Assembly: GCA_937901365.1 (NCBI GenBank)
Contig: CALCEF010000255.1
Location: 1 to 9,211, forward strand
DNA length: 9,211 nucleotides
Source: an uncultured euryarchaeote
GTDB lineage: Archaea; Thermoplasmatota; Poseidoniia; Poseidoniales; Thalassarchaeaceae
Direction: 5' to 3'
Part shown: positions 6,369 through 9,211 of the stretch, one piece after another
Position numbering within the stretch: the stretch's first letter is position 1
How the letters are laid out: each line of letters starts with the position of its first letter
Notes under the pieces: generated by a model
What the model saw: the letters and a program-made list of their open reading frames with translations, nothing else
Database searches by the model: none
What the model was told of the DNA's origin: nothing
Made by a program: the position numbers and the translations under genes

Positions 6369-6859
6369 GGGTGAGGCGCACGCGCACGCTCATGCGCCTC
6401 ACTGGAACGGTCAGTAGTGGACTCGGAAGAGCACACATCTTCATGGCCCAAGAGCACTACCAGAATCAATTCAAATCGATTCTAGACAGTGAAGCGTGGC
6501 CTGGAACTCTGAATGTCAAAGTGCAAGGCGATGATTTGGCAGCATATGTCGCTCTTCGAAATCTGTCTGGTGTCGACACACTAGATATCGATGATGAAAT
6601 CAAGGCTGAGGCGGCAACAATAGACTTGTCCGCGATTGAAAATATCCGGATTCGTGGATTCCTCAGAGAAGGTCGTTCGTTTGGAGGGGCAAACGCATTC
6701 CACGCAACCATTGCTTCAAATGAACTAGAATTGCCATGCTCAATCCTCATTCCTGACCTGACACGCCATGTCGATGTGGTCGAGGTGATTGCAACTCAAT
6801 TCTTGAGAGAGGCGCTCAGCATTTCAGATGGGGATGTCGTCACACTCAATTTGGATTAA
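6365..6859 (+). CDS. ribK: CTP-dependent riboflavin kinase (archaeal RibK, DUF120)
   Basis: Phosphorylates riboflavin to FMN using CTP in the archaeal flavin pathway. Family motifs in order: G-TVSSGLGRAHIFM at 14-27 (glycine-rich nucleotide-binding loop), WPGTLN at 45-50, FGGANAFHATI near 106-116, PDLTRHVDVVEVIA at 130-143, LREAL, and DGDVVTLNLD at the C-terminus. There is no N-terminal helix-turn-helix domain, so this is the enzyme alone and not the RbkR regulator fusion. The ATG at 6365 overlaps the upstream stop (ATGA) and gives 164 residues. The first nine are very basic (five Arg) and unlike the family, so the ATG at 6392, giving 155 residues, may be the true start; the M. jannaschii enzyme is about 136 long. 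A 10-bp inverted repeat lies between and over these starts. The 3' end overlaps truA by 14 bases. Confidence 0.92.
   Translation: MRVRRTRTLMRLTGTVSSGLGRAHIFMAQEHYQNQFKSILDSEAWPGTLNVKVQGDDLAAYVALRNLSGVDTLDIDDEIKAEAATIDLSAIENIRIRGFLREGRSFGGANAFHATIASNELELPCSILIPDLTRHVDVVEVIATQFLREALSISDGDVVTLNLD
6371..6402 (+). repeat. Perfect 10-bp inverted repeat at the ribK start
   Basis: GTGAGGCGCA at 6371-6380 pairs perfectly with TGCGCCTCAC at 6393-6402, with a 12-base loop. The right arm starts inside the second candidate start codon (6392-6394), and the left arm overlaps a GGTGA (6370-6374) that could serve as ribosome binding site. This is the strongest inverted repeat I found in the window. It may be a translational control hairpin or a protein-binding dyad. 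Confidence 0.7.
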
Positions 6860-7739
6860 GTTGAGCCAGCCATGCTGATTGGTGCAACTGATCCTGTTCA
6901 CCTCTGGCTTTGTTTGCCCACAAACGATAGGCGCGTCCAGAAGGGGCGGATTCTGCGAATAAAGGCTGAACAAAATCAATGTTTGAGCGAGCGTTTAGAT
7001 GCGGAGTGCCAGGATGCTCAATCGACCACAATGTGAGCCATTCGGGCTCAGATCTACCAAAGTCTGCCGGCTGTTCAGGATTGGATAGACCAACGCGAAT
7101 TTCATCAAGAGAAAATCGACCTTTTGCCATACCCAACATTGCCGAAGCAATTCTCCTGACTTGATTCCACACAAATCCTTCGGCTGTAATTGAGAACCCA
7201 AGAATGCCATCGTTCTCATCGAGCCAAGGTTCGCAATTGAGCACCCGCTTTACGGTTGAGCGGCCTTCTTGCGGACGACAGAAATTCCGGAAATCGTGCT
7301 CACCGATGAAGGTTGAGCACCACGATGCCAACTCAGAAACCGAGACTTCGGGCCATCCTTCCAAGGCTTGAAGACGATATAGGTAGGTGCGAGAACTAGC
7401 ATTCCGTGTCCTCAAATCCGAATTTACAGATTCTGCAGCCCAAACCCGAATGTCGGTCGGAATTTGATCGTTGAGAGCTGTGATGATTCCTCGTTCCCCT
7501 CCGCTTTCCCAAATTTGTTCTGGAATATCGAAACTACCTATATTCATTCGAGCATCAACACCCCCATCGGTTCGACTGGATAGAGTAACGGGGTGTGTAT
7601 TGGGCTTGCACCATTTCAATCGAATCAAGGCTGCTTCAAGTTCACCTTGAACAGTCGGTACGTTGGGTTGAACTTGCGAACCGCTGTAACCTCTACCAAG
7701 ATAGCCCACAGCGATGGCGATTCTCACCGCCTCAACCAT
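6846..7739 (-). CDS. truA: tRNA pseudouridine synthase A
   Basis: Converts specific uridines in the tRNA anticodon stem-loop (positions 38-40 in characterised TruA) to pseudouridine. The 297-residue protein has the family motifs in order: GYLGRGYSGSQVQP at 12-25, the catalytic motif SRTDGGVDA with Asp58 (commonly GRTDAGVHA), the SSRTYLYRL segment at 115-123, the EHDFRNFC segment at 147-154, and GFVWNQVRRI at 188-197. The length is slightly over the E. coli enzyme (270), owing to an extended C-terminus. It starts at the ATG at 7739, 10 bases after the stop of the upstream TPR gene, so they are probably co-transcribed. The start codon lies within a small dyad (CCTCA, ACCA, TGAGG; 7730-7743). 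Its last codons overlap the convergent ribK end by 14 bases. Confidence 0.92.
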   Translation of the reverse strand: MVEAVRIAIAVGYLGRGYSGSQVQPNVPTVQGELEAALIRLKWCKPNTHPVTLSSRTDGGVDARMNIGSFDIPEQIWESGGERGIITALNDQIPTDIRVWAAESVNSDLRTRNASSRTYLYRLQALEGWPEVSVSELASWCSTFIGEHDFRNFCRPQEGRSTVKRVLNCEPWLDENDGILGFSITAEGFVWNQVRRIASAMLGMAKGRFSLDEIRVGLSNPEQPADFGRSEPEWLTLWSIEHPGTPHLNARSNIDFVQPLFAESAPSGRAYRLWANKARGEQDQLHQSAWLAQLNPN

Positions 7740-7749
7740 GAGGTCACAC

Positions 7750-8265
7750 TCACTCGCTCGATAGGGTGGAAATCGCCTCTTCAGCGGAATATCCTAGCCC
7801 ACCAACAGCCCAAACAAGGGCCTGTCTCATCCATGGTTGGATCATGGGCTCATCTCTCCCTTGTCCAACTCTTTCAATCGCATCAACGATCAATCGACTG
7901 GCATCAAACAGCGTGTCTTCGACAGGGATATCGGCCAAGTCAGCCATTTTTTCTAGGCGCTGATATTCTTTAATCGCCATTGGAATCCGGCCGCAATCTA
8001 AACAGAAATTCGCAAAACTGGCAACATACTCCAGGTTATCTTCATCTAGCGCCATGGCTTTCTTGTAAACTTGCATGATTTTTCCTGCAGGCACATCTTC
8101 TTCCATGTCGATGGAAATCCGCATGAAGGCAGCTTCCGCCCAACCGTAGTGACCAACGGGGTTTTCTGGTTCAGAATCGATTAGATTCTGAAATACATCC
8201 ATTGCTCCTTTGAAATCGCCTGCTGACATTGCTTGCGCCGCTTGTAGCATAATCTCGTCTGACAT
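7750..8265 (-). CDS. Tetratricopeptide-repeat-like protein
   Basis: A 171-residue soluble helical protein. The segment at about 5-33 fits a TPR unit (AMSAGDFKGAMDVFQNLIDSEPENP), followed by a second with a short insertion (37-74, ending KKAMALDEDN) and a third at about 78-107 (GRIPMAIKEYQRLEKM). The remainder is helical without a recognised motif. TPR proteins bind other proteins; no partner can be named. The ATG at 8265 is the only sensible full-length start; the next ATG is residue 6. It precedes truA by 10 bases, so both may share a transcript. An 8-bp hairpin ends on the first base of its start codon and a TATA-like sequence lies upstream, so the gene may have its own promoter. Confidence 0.82.
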   Translation of the reverse strand: MSDEIMLQAAQAMSAGDFKGAMDVFQNLIDSEPENPVGHYGWAEAAFMRISIDMEEDVPAGKIMQVYKKAMALDEDNLEYVASFANFCLDCGRIPMAIKEYQRLEKMADLADIPVEDTLFDASRLIVDAIERVGQGRDEPMIQPWMRQALVWAVGGLGYSAEEAISTLSSE

Positions 8266-8283
8266 CGACCCCTGCGGGGTCGA
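8265..8283. repeat. 8-bp perfect hairpin overlapping the TPR gene start codon
   Basis: TCGACCCC, loop TGC, GGGGTCGA (plus strand). On the minus strand the last base of the right arm is the A of the ATG. A third C-run (CCCCC at 8286-8290) could offer an alternative partner for the G-run at 8276-8279 in folded nucleic acid. No T-run follows on the minus strand, so a classical intrinsic terminator for the upstream gene is not evident. Confidence 0.65.
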
Positions 8284-8290
8284 AACCCCC

Positions 8291-8300
8291 TATGAATAAA
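8291..8300 (-). promoter_or_regulatory. Possible archaeal TATA box for the TPR gene
   Basis: The minus strand reads TTTATTCATA. Placing transcription start about 24-27 bases downstream gives roughly 8266-8271, a nearly leaderless transcript beginning within the 8265-8283 dyad. A leaderless start is common in archaea and would fit the lack of a Shine-Dalgarno. Weak evidence from sequence alone. Confidence 0.3.
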
Positions 8301-8318
8301 GCGGCGTGAATGGGTCGC

Positions 8319-9211
8319 TCACAAATCCACTAAGTCGTCCAAATCAGGGAGGTCTTCTGCCGAACCGTCCTCTTGGGACTTGGACAGTAACTCTACCATC
8401 TGCTTTTGCACCTCAAGTTGCTCCTCTGCCTTTGTGACAGCGGAATTAGCATCCATCATTTTCAGCATCAAGTCGTAGGCTTCTTGCCATTGGCGGATGC
8501 CATAGAATGAGATGTCCGGCGTGAATCGCTCGGTCTTCACCGTTCGCTGATATGTGACGAGGAAGAAGATGCGTCCAACCCACTTCAAGAAACCACCAGA
8601 GGGTGTGGTTGTTTCAGTGGGTGGAGTTACGGCAACGCCACCTCCTACGGTCTCGGTCGAGACATGTGATTGGTCTCCAATGTTGCAGTATACAGTCGCA
8701 TATCCAAACAGAGCGCCGATTGGAGATCTGCGCTTCATGACCGCACGGATGTTCTCATGTAGGAAAGTCAAACCATCACGCTCGTAGATGAATGATTGAT
8801 GGTGGATAATCCGATCACTGGTAACCGCATAGAGGAAACTCTTCTGATACCAGAACGTAATTCCCCAGATTACAGCGGTCCAGATAATTCCGAACAAGGT
8901 GAAATTCCACTCGATGGGAATTTCAAAAGTAGAATCGGAGAACAATCGGATGACTTCATCCACGTGCAAGAGAAACGGTGTCAGTGATGACAGCAGAAGC
9001 ACTGTCGTCATCCATCCTCCGCTGGCCGGGTGATTGATCATTCGATTTAGCCATGTGAAGAAAAGCATCACAAAGGCAAATCCTGCGCCTCCGGCCCAAC
9101 CGCTTACATCGACCAAGAAGTAGAAAATTGACTCTATCAGTGATGCATCATCAGGAGCTTCGGCCCAACCGAAGAACAAGTGAATGACAAGAACGCACAA
9201 CCCGACCAAAT
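8319..9211 (-). CDS. Membrane protein with bacterial-PH-like (bPH2/DUF304) domain, N-terminus cut
   Basis: The frame is open to the right window edge and the first codon there is not a convincing start, so the N-terminus lies outside. About 296 residues are visible. Hydrophobic segments lie at about 1-14, 38-54, 67-82 and 102-120 of the visible part. They are followed by the bPH2/DUF304 signature: YAVTSDRIIHHQSF (127-140), a HENIRAVMKRRSPIGALFGYATV segment (151-173), and a closing helix near 238-251. A Gly/Thr/Pro-rich stretch (about 186-206) interrupts the domain before the last strand. A helix of coiled-coil type (256-277) and a final acidic tail follow. Proteins with this domain bind membranes or other membrane proteins in characterised cases; no specific role can be given. 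It lies 53 bases upstream of the TPR gene on the same strand. Confidence 0.8.
   Translation of the reverse strand, partial: LVGLCVLVIHLFFGWAEAPDDASLIESIFYFLVDVSGWAGGAGFAFVMLFFTWLNRMINHPASGGWMTTVLLLSSLTPFLLHVDEVIRLFSDSTFEIPIEWNFTLFGIIWTAVIWGITFWYQKSFLYAVTSDRIIHHQSFIYERDGLTFLHENIRAVMKRRSPIGALFGYATVYCNIGDQSHVSTETVGGGVAVTPPTETTTPSGGFLKWVGRIFFLVTYQRTVKTERFTPDISFYGIRQWQEAYDLMLKMMDANSAVTKAEEQLEVQKQMVELLSKSQEDGSAEDLPDLDDLVDL

Noticed and set aside
6365..6859. RbkR-type riboflavin kinase and transcription regulator
   Set aside because: No helix-turn-helix domain precedes the kinase; only the catalytic DUF120 domain is present.
5484..6859. PQQ biosynthesis cluster
   Set aside because: Only a PqqB-like protein is present; neighbours are riboflavin kinase and a Kbl-like enzyme, and stand-alone PqqB-like proteins are widespread without PQQ.
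8266..8318. Intrinsic terminator for the PH-like membrane gene
   Set aside because: The hairpin is not followed by a T-run on the minus strand and runs directly into the next start codon.
1..9211. Defence system, prophage, insertion sequence or RNA genes
   Set aside because: No transposase, nuclease-helicase set, phage protein, terminal repeats, or tRNA/rRNA-like sequence was seen on either strand.

Overview
The window looks like a chromosomal segment from an uncultured euryarchaeon. The likeliest source is Thermoplasmatota, Marine Group II / Poseidoniales-like. The strongest archaeal marker is a stand-alone CTP-dependent riboflavin kinase (RibK/DUF120 family) at about 6365-6859. A DUF835-type domain, common in euryarchaeal signalling-type proteins, supports this. 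Gene density is very high, gene ends abut or overlap, several proteins have acidic tails, and base composition is moderate. The taxonomic call is inference from gene content; there is no rRNA or tRNA here to confirm it.

Layout, left to right. (1) 1-2283, minus strand: a 670-residue mosaic protein has an N-terminal domain that may be PATAN/DUF4388-like, a DUF835-type core, a Glu-Pro repeat and a repeated AASRAR motif. It overlaps by ATGA a second, truncated gene with a strong Shine-Dalgarno sequence. (2) 2284-2407: a divergent intergenic region with two GC-rich perfect hairpins. (3) 2408-4227, plus strand: a DUF309 protein followed by two small membrane proteins with acidic C-terminal tails. 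(4) 4228-5481, minus strand: a PLP-dependent alpha-oxoamine synthase, most like glycine C-acetyltransferase (Kbl). It converges end to end on the preceding gene. (5) 5484-6859, plus strand: a PqqB-like metallo-beta-lactamase-fold protein overlapping riboflavin kinase. (6) 6846-9211, minus strand: a bacterial-PH-like membrane protein (truncated by the window edge), a TPR protein and tRNA pseudouridine synthase TruA.

The genes do not form one recognisable pathway. Two local units are supported by close spacing: DUF835 protein plus its overlapping partner, and PqqB-like protein plus RibK. The most unusual recurring feature is small perfect GC-rich inverted repeats next to or overlapping translation starts (ribK, the TPR gene, the DUF835 gene, the first small membrane protein). 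No CRISPR array, insertion sequence, RNA gene, phage gene or defence system was seen. No stretch above about 130 bases lacks a gene.
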